Of a DNA stretch of 64,000 nt, positions 25,917 through 33,484 are shown piece after piece. Origin of the DNA: Oscillospiraceae bacterium (GTDB lineage: Bacteria > Bacillota > Clostridia > Saccharofermentanales > Saccharofermentanaceae); contig CACZGS010000001.1 in the NCBI GenBank assembly GCA_902780785.1, forward strand, positions 62,001-126,000, in the 5' to 3' direction. Both the position numbers and the translations under genes were made by a program. Under the pieces are notes generated by a model. The model searched no databases. It had not been told where the DNA came from and saw only the letters and a list, made by a program, of their open reading frames with translations. Within the stretch, counting starts at the first letter, position 1. The number at the start of each line of letters is the position of its first letter.

Positions 25917-26416
25917 TGGTTTTGAAGGTAATGCTCTTCCCGGGGACGTTCGATCCTTTCACAAGAGGACATAGAGACATTGCTAGAAGAGCTAGTAAGC
26001 TCTGTGATAAACTTGTTATCGCAGTCATGGAAAATGCTGCAAAGAAGCCGATATTTACTCCTGAGGAACGAGTAGAGCTCATCAAGCTCTCGCTCAAGAA
26101 CGATAACCTGGACAATGTCGAAGTTATGGCATGGGGCGGCCTTCTGGTTGACCTTTACCAGCAGCTCGGATGCTGTGCTTCCGTAAGAGGCATCAGATCA
26201 GAGTCTGACTTCAGATATGAATCAGAGCACGCACTCGCGAACCGCCTGCTTTATTCAGGCTACGATGCTGTGCTCCTGCCCTGCAGAGACGACTTGTCGC
26301 TTATCAGTTCTTCGATGGTAAAGGAAGTAGGCTCATATGGCGGAGACCTCTCTAAGATGGTTCCTGCCGAGATCTTAGATTTAGTTAAGGAAAAACTTTT
26401 GAAAGGAAGGAATTAA
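25916..26416 (+). CDS. coaD: Phosphopantetheine adenylyltransferase
   Basis: Fourth step of coenzyme A synthesis: joins AMP to 4'-phosphopantetheine. The 166-residue protein has FPGTFDPFTRGHRDIARR with the T/HxGH nucleotidyltransferase motif, and RGIRSESDFRYESEHALANR and ISSSMVKEVGSYGGDLS, typical of CoaD. ATG 25916 overlaps the rsmD stop, and GGAGG precedes it; an internal ATG at 25931 is less likely. The coiled-coil gene follows after 2 bases. Confidence 0.95.
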   Translation: MVLKVMLFPGTFDPFTRGHRDIARRASKLCDKLVIAVMENAAKKPIFTPEERVELIKLSLKNDNLDNVEVMAWGGLLVDLYQQLGCCASVRGIRSESDFRYESEHALANRLLYSGYDAVLLPCRDDLSLISSSMVKEVGSYGGDLSKMVPAEILDLVKEKLLKGRN

Positions 26417-26418
26417 TA

Positions 26419-26913
26419 ATGGAGAACAGCAATTTCAATCAGGGCGGACAGCGCTATGACGCTATCAAGCACATCGACTATCTTATCGACATGGTCAAGG
26501 ATGCTTCGAGCGTTCCTTTCTCCGATAAGTGCTCTATCGAGAGAACAGAGACGATCAATTCACTCCAGATCCTTAAGAACAATCTTCCTGCTTCAGTTGC
26601 ACAGGCAAATGATATCGTAGCAAGAGCCCAGGATATAATCAGCACAGCAAGAGAGAAGAATAAGAAGATCATCGACGACGCTAACCGCATGTATGCCATG
26701 AAGGTCAACGATCACGAGATCACAAGAGGCGCACGTGAGGAAGCTGCACAGATCATCGCTAACGCAGAGGCTCAGGCAGAAGAACTCAGAAAGAATGCCC
26801 ACATCTACGTTAAGTCTCTTCTCGAGAACGTTAACGAGACTCTCACAGACAACATCGCAAAGATCCAGACAAATCTTACTGAGATCAACTCCACTCTCGA
26901 CGAGACCGAGTAA
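26419..26913 (+). CDS. Coiled-coil protein (ATP synthase subunit B/H-like)
   Basis: A 164-residue, largely helical and soluble protein. Residues about 55-115 form a charged coiled coil (ANDIVARAQDIISTAREKNK, EAAQIIANAEAQAEELRKNA) of the type seen in V-ATPase subunit H-like proteins that often follow coaD in Bacillota. It has no membrane segment or catalytic motif. A scaffold or division/segregation role has been suggested for relatives; nothing in the sequence settles it. A terminator follows, closing the recG-rsmD-coaD group. Confidence 0.75.
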   Translation: MENSNFNQGGQRYDAIKHIDYLIDMVKDASSVPFSDKCSIERTETINSLQILKNNLPASVAQANDIVARAQDIISTAREKNKKIIDDANRMYAMKVNDHEITRGAREEAAQIIANAEAQAEELRKNAHIYVKSLLENVNETLTDNIAKIQTNLTEINSTLDETE

Positions 26914-26938
26914 TATCAGGGTTAAGAAAGAACTTAAC

Positions 26939-26967
26939 AGGGCTGTCCGAAAGGGCAGCCCTTTTTA
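26939..26967 (+). terminator. Rho-independent terminator after the coaD group
   Basis: AGGGCTGTCC (26939-26948) pairs with GGGCAGCCCT (26953-26962), one G-T wobble, GAAA loop, then TTTTT. It separates the core genes from the ATPase-TOPRIM module. Confidence 0.92.
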
Positions 26968-26995
26968 TTCACGCACATATATTTTCTAAAAGATT

Positions 26996-27001
26996 TATAA
27001 T
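26996..27001 (+). promoter_or_regulatory. Candidate -10 box of the ATPase-TOPRIM-hemW operon
   Basis: A perfect TATAAT lies 31 bases before the ATPase start, right after the upstream terminator. No convincing -35 is visible. Confidence 0.45.
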
Positions 27002-27032
27002 AGTCCTAACAGGATAACAGGAGGTGACAGCC

Positions 27033-28232
27033 ATGATATTGGGAATCGAGATTGAGAACTTCGATGTTTTCGATAAGGACAGAGCAGGAATACTGTTAGA
27101 CGATTATCTTTCCGATAAGGAAAACGGCACGTCTCACGATGCTTTCAGAGGCCTTAATGCCCTGATCGGTCGTAATAACACCGGCAAGACTTCTTTCATG
27201 GGCTGCATGGCTTTCTTAAGGGATACCATTATCCAGGGCTGTGCCGTGGCTTCCATAAGTTACGGAAGGCCGGGTTTTGCCAACATGACTCCTGATATTT
27301 CCAAGCCTTCGGTCTTCAGGATCTTCTTTAAGCTTGAAGATAAGAATTCCGGCAAGCCGAAGTTCATCCAGTATGAACTTTCCATCGTTACCAGCAGATT
27401 CAAGAGCCCTATCATAGACAGCGAGAAGGTAATAATCCTGGCTGATGTCGACGGCACCAAAAAGCCGCTCACGATATTGGATATAGAGCAGGGCAAAGGC
27501 ACGATCGTAAATCTTGAGGACGGTACTTCCGGGAATGCGATAGGTGTTGAAGATGAACACCTTACCGCATTAAGCCTTTATGGAAAGATCACCGGATACA
27601 GGGATTATGTTCTGCTCTATAAAGAGATCTATAACTGGTTCTTCTGCAGTTTCTCTTCTGAAGAACACAGCTCTTACTACTACGATGGCGGTGCGCCGGG
27701 CGGACATAAGCATCTTAACAGCACAGGTTCAAATGTCGGCAACGTGCTTGAATATATCCGTATGGAGAGCGAAGAAGAATATGAGCGCATCGTAAATGAG
27801 ATCGAGGAGAAGATCCCTACGATGAAGAAAAAGAAGAATCTTCCTCTTGCGCTTAAAGAGAGCCCCAATAAGCTCTTTTTATATCTGCTCCTCCTCCGCG
27901 ATTCAAGGCCGCGCTCGACTATCTTTATCGAGACGCCCGATAAGGACCTCTACCACGATATGGTCGATGTCTTAAGCGACGAGATGCGTGATTACACGAT
28001 GAAGAACCACTATTGCCAGATCGTGTTCTCGACTCACAATCCGTACATAATAGAGACTCTGTCACCTAAGGAGATATGGGTCTTCGAACGCACTTTCGAG
28101 AAAGAATCCGGCGATGTACAGATACGTTGCGCAGGCGCAGATCCGCTGGTAATGGAATTGTTCCATCAGGGTGTTGGCATGGGTTCCATCTGGTATGGCG
28201 GACACCTTGACAGCAAGAATGAAGACGACTGA
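27033..28232 (+). CDS. AAA ATPase of the OLD/AAA_21 type, first gene of a two-gene module
   Basis: ABC-type AAA protein of 399 residues. The N-terminus (ILGIEIENFDVF) is the usual opening strand of OLD/RecF-like ATPases, and GRNNTGKTS at 46-54 is the Walker A. Near residues 329-342, IVFSTHNPYIIETLSPKEIW fits the H-loop and closing strand. The Walker B position reads IFIETPDKDLYHDMV, where the usual IDEPE would give catalytic Asp-Glu, so hydrolysis may be altered. No ABC signature is clear. ATG 27033 is fixed by CAGGAGGTGA; GTG 27024 lies inside that site. A TOPRIM-like gene follows after 14 bases. Such pairs resemble split OLD, Gabija and PARIS defence systems. Confidence 0.8.
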   Translation: MILGIEIENFDVFDKDRAGILLDDYLSDKENGTSHDAFRGLNALIGRNNTGKTSFMGCMAFLRDTIIQGCAVASISYGRPGFANMTPDISKPSVFRIFFKLEDKNSGKPKFIQYELSIVTSRFKSPIIDSEKVIILADVDGTKKPLTILDIEQGKGTIVNLEDGTSGNAIGVEDEHLTALSLYGKITGYRDYVLLYKEIYNWFFCSFSSEEHSSYYYDGGAPGGHKHLNSTGSNVGNVLEYIRMESEEEYERIVNEIEEKIPTMKKKKNLPLALKESPNKLFLYLLLLRDSRPRSTIFIETPDKDLYHDMVDVLSDEMRDYTMKNHYCQIVFSTHNPYIIETLSPKEIWVFERTFEKESGDVQIRCAGADPLVMELFHQGVGMGSIWYGGHLDSKNEDD

Positions 28233-28246
28233 TATAAGGCTGATTT

Positions 28247-28927
28247 ATGTTGATAGAGATACTTTCAGAAGATAAATCCGGAGCAGTCGTTGTAGAACGT
28301 CTGGTTAAAAGGATAATCGATAACGAAGGGGTGGACGCCGAAGTAAATGTTCATCCGCACAGAGGCTGCGGGAGTCTTCCCAAGGACATGACCGCAAAGC
28401 CGCCGAAGTTCGCAAATTCCCTGCTCGATCTCCTTCCGTCAGAACTGCGTGCTTATAACAAAGTATATGGCGGCAAGGACCTGATCCTTATAATCGCCAT
28501 CGACTCCGATGACAAGGATCCTCAGGCATTAAGACAGGAGATATATGCCGTTGCTTCCAAGTTTGCTCCTGACATAAGAAGCGTTGTCGGAATAAGCACA
28601 GAAGAAATAGAAGCATGGATATTAGGTGATAAGCAGGCTATCTGCGATGCTTATCCTGACTGCAATACAGAGATCCTCGATTCTTATGAGCAGGATTCCG
28701 TCTGCGGCACATGGGAGATCCTATGCAGAGCAATAAGCGAGAATGCGGAGGAACTTATCGAGATAGGTTATCCCGCTATCGGTCACTACAAGGCTTTGTG
28801 GGCTGAGAATATCTCGAAATACATGCTCCCGCAAAAGAATGTATCACCGAGCTTCAACACGTTTAAGATGGCGCTCATAACGGCGCTTAAGAATCCTGTT
28901 CCGATCTACCGCAGGCGTGAGTTCTGA
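28247..28927 (+). CDS. TOPRIM/DUF4276-like protein, second gene of the ATPase module
   Basis: A 226-residue soluble protein. It begins with a beta strand and acidic turn (ILSEDKSG, Glu8/Asp9), has a hydrophobic strand ending in an acidic cluster (LILIIAIDSDDKD, Asp86-Asp89), then GISTEEIEAWILGDKQAI (Glu119-Asp128), a pattern much like DUF4276 and other TOPRIM-fold nucleases. TOPRIM nucleases pair with OLD-like ATPases in defence systems, so a metal-dependent nuclease effector is plausible. The C-terminal part (LPQKNVSPSFNTFK) is not recognised. Ribosome site AAGG is weak. The stop overlaps hemW (TGATG), which ties expression to it. Family assignment is by eye only. Confidence 0.65.
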   Translation: MLIEILSEDKSGAVVVERLVKRIIDNEGVDAEVNVHPHRGCGSLPKDMTAKPPKFANSLLDLLPSELRAYNKVYGGKDLILIIAIDSDDKDPQALRQEIYAVASKFAPDIRSVVGISTEEIEAWILGDKQAICDAYPDCNTEILDSYEQDSVCGTWEILCRAISENAEELIEIGYPAIGHYKALWAENISKYMLPQKNVSPSFNTFKMALITALKNPVPIYRRREF

Positions 28928-30129
28928 TGGCAAGACACATCTACGTCCACAATCCTTTTTGCGCGAGAAAATGCCCTTACTGTGATTTCTATTCGGTCAC
29001 CGATATCTCATGCACTGAAGCGTTCTATAAAGCTGCGGTAAAAGAGGTTCAGCTGTTAGCTTCGGTCATTGATGAGACCACCGGAACAAATCCTCTTACG
29101 GATATCGATAACAGGGATACTGTTTATTTCGGAGGAGGCACTCCGTCTGTGCCTGACAGCAGGTTTATAACAGATCTTTTGAAGGCGATAAAAGAGGCCT
29201 TTAATATCGCTTCTGACGCAGAGATAACGATAGAAGTAAATCCGTCTTCCGTAACATCCGAGAAGCTTACAGAGTACTTTCAGGCGGGTTTTAACCGCAT
29301 ATCTTTAGGTGTGCAGTCTTTAGACGATGAAGTGCTGAAGACTCTGGGAAGACTTCACGATTCAAAAGGTGCTCTTGATGCGATAGATATGATAAGGGAA
29401 GCAGGCTTTACGAACATCTCCGCTGACCTTATTACAGGTGTTCCGGGAGAGACTCCCGAAGGGATAAAAAGAGACATAAAGGCTTTTCGCGATCACGGCG
29501 TAAAACACATAAGCACATATTCTCTGATGCTTGAAGAAGGCACAGCGTTTTACGACAGTTATAACAAGACGATCGAAGAATATATCTCACCTGAATTAGA
29601 GCGTGAGATGTATCACGGGACGCGTGCATTCCTGAATGAATCAGGATATGAGACTTATGAGATATCCAACAGTGCAATGCCGGGCTATAAGAGCATACAT
29701 AATTCGTCTTACTGGAACTCCTGCGAATACTTTGCGATAGGTGCGGGAGCGCACGGGTATCTGGGTGATCTCAGATACGGTCACAGAGACGATGTGAGAG
29801 CCTACATTGAAGAAATGAACACGATTACATCTGACGTTTACAAAGCATTCTTGGAGGGCAATGAGAGCATCACGAAGTCACTCTATGTTGAAGAGAGACT
29901 TTCGTTGGAAGATAAGATGCGCGAAGTTGCATTTTTAAGGCTCAGGACGACAGAAGGAATCCTTCTGGATGAATTCAAAAAAGTCTTCGGTGCAGAGTTC
30001 GAAGATGTTTTCGCGCAGGCCGTAAAGAGCAATATCGAAAAGGGATTATTGGAGCGCAAAGAAAGAACGCTCCGATTAACACGGAGCGGTCTTGATATTG
30101 CAAATATTGTTATTGAGGATTTCCTCTGA
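28927..30129 (+). CDS. hemW: Radical SAM heme chaperone HemW
   Basis: Oxygen-independent coproporphyrinogen oxidase-like protein of 400 residues; HemW delivers heme rather than oxidising coproporphyrinogen. VHNPFCARKCPYCDFYSV carries the CxxxCxxC iron-sulfur site in the HemW form. Other marks are VYFGGGTPS, TIEVNPSSVT, GFNRISLGVQSLDDEVLKTLGR and the C-terminal HemN_C wing. It is last in the operon with the ATPase and TOPRIM-like genes. Its stop abuts the stop of the convergent acyl-CoA synthetase with no gap, and no terminator fits between them. Confidence 0.92.
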   Translation: MARHIYVHNPFCARKCPYCDFYSVTDISCTEAFYKAAVKEVQLLASVIDETTGTNPLTDIDNRDTVYFGGGTPSVPDSRFITDLLKAIKEAFNIASDAEITIEVNPSSVTSEKLTEYFQAGFNRISLGVQSLDDEVLKTLGRLHDSKGALDAIDMIREAGFTNISADLITGVPGETPEGIKRDIKAFRDHGVKHISTYSLMLEEGTAFYDSYNKTIEEYISPELEREMYHGTRAFLNESGYETYEISNSAMPGYKSIHNSSYWNSCEYFAIGAGAHGYLGDLRYGHRDDVRAYIEEMNTITSDVYKAFLEGNESITKSLYVEERLSLEDKMREVAFLRLRTTEGILLDEFKKVFGAEFEDVFAQAVKSNIEKGLLERKERTLRLTRSGLDIANIVIEDFL

Positions 30130-31839
30130 TCAGCCCTGCTGCTGTGCTGCAGCTGCCTGAGCTTCCTTGTACTTGGCTTCGTCAGCCTTTCTGATCGCGG
30201 TACGCATGATCTTTCCGCTTGTAGTCTTGGGAAGCTCATCAACGAACTCGATAACTCTCGGATACTTGTAAGGAGCTGTAGCGTTCTTTACGTGATTCTG
30301 GAGTTCCTTAACGAGCTCGGGTGAAGCCTTCTCCTTGTAAGCCTTTGTGAGGACTATTGTTGCCTTAACAACCTGGCCTCTCATGGGATCGGGAACAGCT
30401 GTTACAGCGCACTCGAGGACTGCATCGTGAGTCATGAGGGCACTCTCAACTTCGAAAGGTCCGATACGGTAACCGGAGCACTTGATAACGTCGTCGTTTC
30501 TTCCTACGAACCAGATATAACCCTCAGGATCTCTCCATGCCGTGTCGCCTGTGCTGTAGTCTGCGCCGGGCCACTGTTCAGCCATAGCCTCAGGGTTCTT
30601 GTAGTACTCACGGAAGAGTCCGATAGGCTTTGCAGATGCGTTCTTAATAACGATATTGCCTACGATACCGTCTTCTACCGGTACACCGTTGTCGTCAAGA
30701 AGCTGGATGTCGTAGATAGGCGTAGGCATACCTGTTGAACCCGGTTTTACATCGATCCAGGGGAAGTTTGCGAAAAGAACGCTTCCTTCTGTCTGGCCGA
30801 ATCCTTCGCGGATCTCAAGGCCTGTGTATTTCTGCCACTTGTAGAAAACTTCAGGATTCAAAGGCTCGCCTGCCATTGAGCAGTGCTTGATGGAAGAGAA
30901 GTCATACTTTGTAAGGTCTTCCTGAATGAGATATCTGTATATAGTGGAAGGTCCGCAGAAAGAGTTGAGCTTGAGCTTTTCCATGATCTCGAGCATTCTT
31001 GCTGCCTTGAACTTCTGTGTATCGTAAGTAACGTTAACTGCACCGCAGATCCACTGTCCGTAGATCTTGCCCCATGCAAACTTTGCCCAGCCTGAGTCAG
31101 CCTGTGTTAAGTGCCTGCATCCGTCGTAAACCTGCTGCCAGTACTTGGCTGTTACGATGTGGCCAAGAGGGAGGGTGTAGTCGTGAAGGATCATCTTAGG
31201 CTCACCTGTTGTACCGGATGAGAAGTAGATCAGCATCGGATCGTATGCATGTGTAGCTTCGTCACCTGTGGGGCGCTCGAAAACAGGAGATGCATTATCT
31301 ATATCATCTGTCAGAGATCTCCAGCCTTCAGGTGCCTCGCCGATAACGCTGCAGTACTGAACTGTCTTGCAGTCGGGACGTGCCTTATTTACGTGCTCAA
31401 TGATCTGCGGATCGTCAGCACATACGATCATCTTAACGTCTGCGGCATTGCAGCGGTATACGATGTCGTGATAAAGGAGCTGGAACGTTGCAGGGATTAC
31501 CAGAGCGCCGAGCTTGTGAAGACCTACCATCGTGAACCAAACTTCAGGACGCTGACGGAGCATCATGAGGACTCTGTCGCCCTTCTTGATTCCTAAGTCC
31601 TTGAACATGTTTGCAACGCGGTTGCTCTTCTCGCTGATATCCTTAAATGTGAAATGCTTTTCGTTGCCGTCATCGTCACACCAGATGAGTGCTTCCTTCT
31701 CAGGATCCTCCTTGGCATAAACGTCAACAACGTCAAATCCGAAGTTGAAATCCTCCGGAACATTTATCTTGAAATTCTCTTTAAAGTCCTGATAACTGTC
31801 AAAATCAATTCTGTTTACAAATCTGTTTAATAAGTCCAT
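30130..31839 (-). CDS. AMP-forming acyl-CoA synthetase
   Basis: Adenylate-forming enzyme of 569 residues that activates a carboxylic acid to acyl-AMP and then acyl-CoA. It has the P-loop YFSSGTTGEPKMILHDY, the core REGFGQTEGSVLFANF, YSTGDTAWRDPEGYIWFVGR with hinge and NDDVIKCSGYRIGPFEVE, and the C-terminal PKTTSGKIMR with the acylation Lys. The form is nearest to medium-chain/acetyl-CoA synthetase-like proteins; the acid is not known. AAGGAA precedes ATG on the - strand. The XRE-cupin regulator lies 56 bases upstream on the same strand, so they are probably one transcript. Confidence 0.9.
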   Translation of the reverse strand: MDLLNRFVNRIDFDSYQDFKENFKINVPEDFNFGFDVVDVYAKEDPEKEALIWCDDDGNEKHFTFKDISEKSNRVANMFKDLGIKKGDRVLMMLRQRPEVWFTMVGLHKLGALVIPATFQLLYHDIVYRCNAADVKMIVCADDPQIIEHVNKARPDCKTVQYCSVIGEAPEGWRSLTDDIDNASPVFERPTGDEATHAYDPMLIYFSSGTTGEPKMILHDYTLPLGHIVTAKYWQQVYDGCRHLTQADSGWAKFAWGKIYGQWICGAVNVTYDTQKFKAARMLEIMEKLKLNSFCGPSTIYRYLIQEDLTKYDFSSIKHCSMAGEPLNPEVFYKWQKYTGLEIREGFGQTEGSVLFANFPWIDVKPGSTGMPTPIYDIQLLDDNGVPVEDGIVGNIVIKNASAKPIGLFREYYKNPEAMAEQWPGADYSTGDTAWRDPEGYIWFVGRNDDVIKCSGYRIGPFEVESALMTHDAVLECAVTAVPDPMRGQVVKATIVLTKAYKEKASPELVKELQNHVKNATAPYKYPRVIEFVDELPKTTSGKIMRTAIRKADEAKYKEAQAAAAQQQG

Positions 31840-31895
31840 GGGTATACATTCCTTTTCTACTTCAATTTTTTAGGCCTTGGGGTAGAACTGCTAAA

Positions 31896-32441
31896 TCACT
31901 CGTTGATAATCGTGAGGAACTTAGCAGTCTCCGTCACGGCTCTCTGTCCGTGAGGCTTCTCAGGATTGAAGTAAATGGAATCTCCTGCCTCTAAAGTAAA
32001 TTCTCTGTCTCCTACGACTACCTTGATAGCGCCTTCGATGACATAGTTGAACTCCTGGCCGCCGTGGCGTACGAGCTCAGCTGTCTCGGACTTGGAGAGG
32101 GTAACGATCATAGGATCCATCTGTCTGTTCTTGTAGTTGAATGCAAGGGCACTGAATGAATAGCCGGGATAACGCTCGACCTTGATTCCGTTGCCGCCTC
32201 TAACCACTGTATAGTCATCCATTCTCGGAACGTCGCCTGTCATAAGGACAGTCGGATCTACCTTGAAAACGCTTGCCACCTTGTAAAGAAGGCTGATCGG
32301 AATCTCCTTCTCGCCGTTCTCATATGCTAAATACTCTTCCGTGCTCACGCCGATCTGCTGTGCCACTTCTTCGGCTGTTAAGTCAAGGATGTCTCTAAGC
32401 TCTCTGATCCTGTCGGATATCTGCTTAATGTATTCGTTCAT
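31896..32441 (-). CDS. XRE-family regulator with cupin domain
   Basis: A 181-residue regulator: helix-turn-helix at about 5-60 (LTAEEVAQQIGVSTEEYLAYENG) and a cupin barrel at about 100-181 (GGQEFNYVIEGAIKVVVGDREF, AGDSIYFNPEKPHGQ) that should bind a small effector. The start is the ATG at 32441, with GGAGG six bases before it on the - strand; an upstream ATG at 32489 lacks a site. The synthetase gene downstream is the natural target, and the effector may be its acid or acyl-CoA. This gene pair is common in anaerobic Bacillota. Confidence 0.88.
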   Translation of the reverse strand: MNEYIKQISDRIRELRDILDLTAEEVAQQIGVSTEEYLAYENGEKEIPISLLYKVASVFKVDPTVLMTGDVPRMDDYTVVRGGNGIKVERYPGYSFSALAFNYKNRQMDPMIVTLSKSETAELVRHGGQEFNYVIEGAIKVVVGDREFTLEAGDSIYFNPEKPHGQRAVTETAKFLTIINE

Positions 32442-32594
32442 ATTGGCCTCCAGATGATAATTTATCAGCGATTGATTATTGTACAACATTATTTTCGCGC
32501 GTGCGAGTTATATAATATTACGCTACTTTAATCCTATTTGTGAATCAACGAATTGTCCATCTTATGTTGCCCCTGAGAGCCTGTTTTTAGTTGG

Positions 32595-32687
32595 TTTGGG
32601 GCTAAAATTTCGAAAATTTTGCCTCTGAACAGCGAAAATTGCCCTTCCGGAGGCAAAATGCCGGCAGATAACGCGCTGTGCCCCAAA
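32595..32687. repeat. Nested inverted repeats in the XRE-mntP gap
   Basis: Outer arms TTTGGGGC (32595-32602) and GCCCCAAA (32680-32687) enclose inner arms ATTTTGCCTC (32616-32625) and GAGGCAAAAT (32650-32659). The element can form one long interrupted hairpin on either strand. It ends 10 bases before the mntP promoter. The remainder of the gap, 32442-32594, holds the A/T-rich upstream region of the XRE gene and no gene that I can see. Confidence 0.65.
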
Positions 32688-32696
32688 ATGTTAGTG

Positions 32697-32726
32697 TTGA
32701 CTAACCCTACCCCTGATTGTTAGTAT
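32697..32726 (+). promoter_or_regulatory. Promoter of the riboswitch-mntP transcript
   Basis: TTGACT (32697-32702) and TAGTAT (32721-32726), spacer 18. The predicted start, near 32733, falls exactly at the 5' edge of the manganese aptamer. Confidence 0.7.
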
Positions 32727-32732
32727 TTGCTC

Positions 32733-32823
32733 CATTGAGGGAGTAGCAGACGCAGATAATAGCGTTGTTTAAGTCAACATACTGGTCAATACCTGGCTTA
32801 ATCTTCCATTGCGAGACTCAAGG
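32733..32823 (+). promoter_or_regulatory. Manganese riboswitch aptamer (yybP-ykoY)
   Basis: The conserved landmarks of the yybP-ykoY class appear in order: GGGAGTAGC at 32739-32747, GTCAACATACTGG at 32773-32785, CCTGGC at 32792-32797 and GCGAGAC at 32811-32817. TTGAG (32735-32739) pairs with CTCAA (32817-32821) to close helix P1. The same CTCAA is the 5' arm of the terminator, so Mn binding should hold P1 closed and prevent termination. It controls mntP, a known partner. Confidence 0.9.
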
Positions 32824-32849
32824 CATTTAGGGCCTTGGGTTATTTTTTT
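32817..32849 (+). terminator. Riboswitch-controlled terminator
   Basis: CTCAAGGC (32817-32824) pairs with GCCTTGGG (32832-32839), followed by TTATTTTTTT. Its 5' arm is shared with riboswitch helix P1, so it should form only when manganese is low. Confidence 0.88.
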
Positions 32850-32871
32850 GCCCGGGCAGGAAGGAAGATAG

Positions 32872-33468
32872 ATGGTCCAACTCATTATTAACAGCTTACT
32901 TCTGGGTATCGGTCTTGCGATGGACGCATTCTCGGTCTCTATAGCCAACGGCATTGTTGAGCCCGGCATGAGAAAGCGCAGAATGCTCCTTATAGCCGGA
33001 GTCTATGCTGTGTTCCAGTTCATGATGCCGATGTTAGGCTGGCTCCTGGTAACTACCCTTGAAGAGATCTTCACTAAATTCAGTGTTCTTATCCCGTGGA
33101 TCGCATTGATATTGCTCCTTTTTATCGGCGGCAAGATGATCGTCGAGGCAATCCTCGAAAAGAAGAACGGCAGGAAAACTGATGAAGAGCAGGTAATGAA
33201 ACTTACCTTTAAGACACTTATCGTTCAGGGCATAGCGACTTCTATCGATGCGCTGTCAGTAGGTTTTACCATTGCGGATTATTCTCTTAAGAGGGCATTT
33301 GCCGCATCTTTGATAATCGGCGTGGTTACGCTTGTGATATGCTTAATTGGGTTGATCTTCGGCAAGAAGATCGGCGGCAAGATATCGGGGACCGCCACTA
33401 TTATCGGTGGATGCATCCTGATATTCATCGGAATCGAGATATTTGTTAAGGGCATTTTCGGCCTGTAA
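32872..33468 (+). CDS. mntP: Manganese efflux pump MntP
   Basis: Six-helix membrane exporter of 198 residues for Mn(II). It has the two homologous halves with MDAFSVSIANGI near the N-terminus and IDALSVGFTIADY near the middle, each carrying the Asp that is essential in E. coli MntP. A charged loop (EKKNGRKTDEEQ) separates the halves. GGAAGGAAG precedes ATG 32872. The upstream manganese riboswitch supports the substrate strongly. The DJ-1 gene follows after 16 bases. Confidence 0.94.
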   Translation: MVQLIINSLLLGIGLAMDAFSVSIANGIVEPGMRKRRMLLIAGVYAVFQFMMPMLGWLLVTTLEEIFTKFSVLIPWIALILLLFIGGKMIVEAILEKKNGRKTDEEQVMKLTFKTLIVQGIATSIDALSVGFTIADYSLKRAFAASLIIGVVTLVICLIGLIFGKKIGGKISGTATIIGGCILIFIGIEIFVKGIFGL

Positions 33469-33484
33469 AGAATGGAGGACAGAT

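Noticed and set aside
27033-28927. A full Gabija or PARIS system
   Set aside because: GajA carries its TOPRIM in the same chain as the ATPase and is followed by a UvrD-like helicase, which is absent; PARIS uses a DUF4435 partner. Only a general likeness remains.
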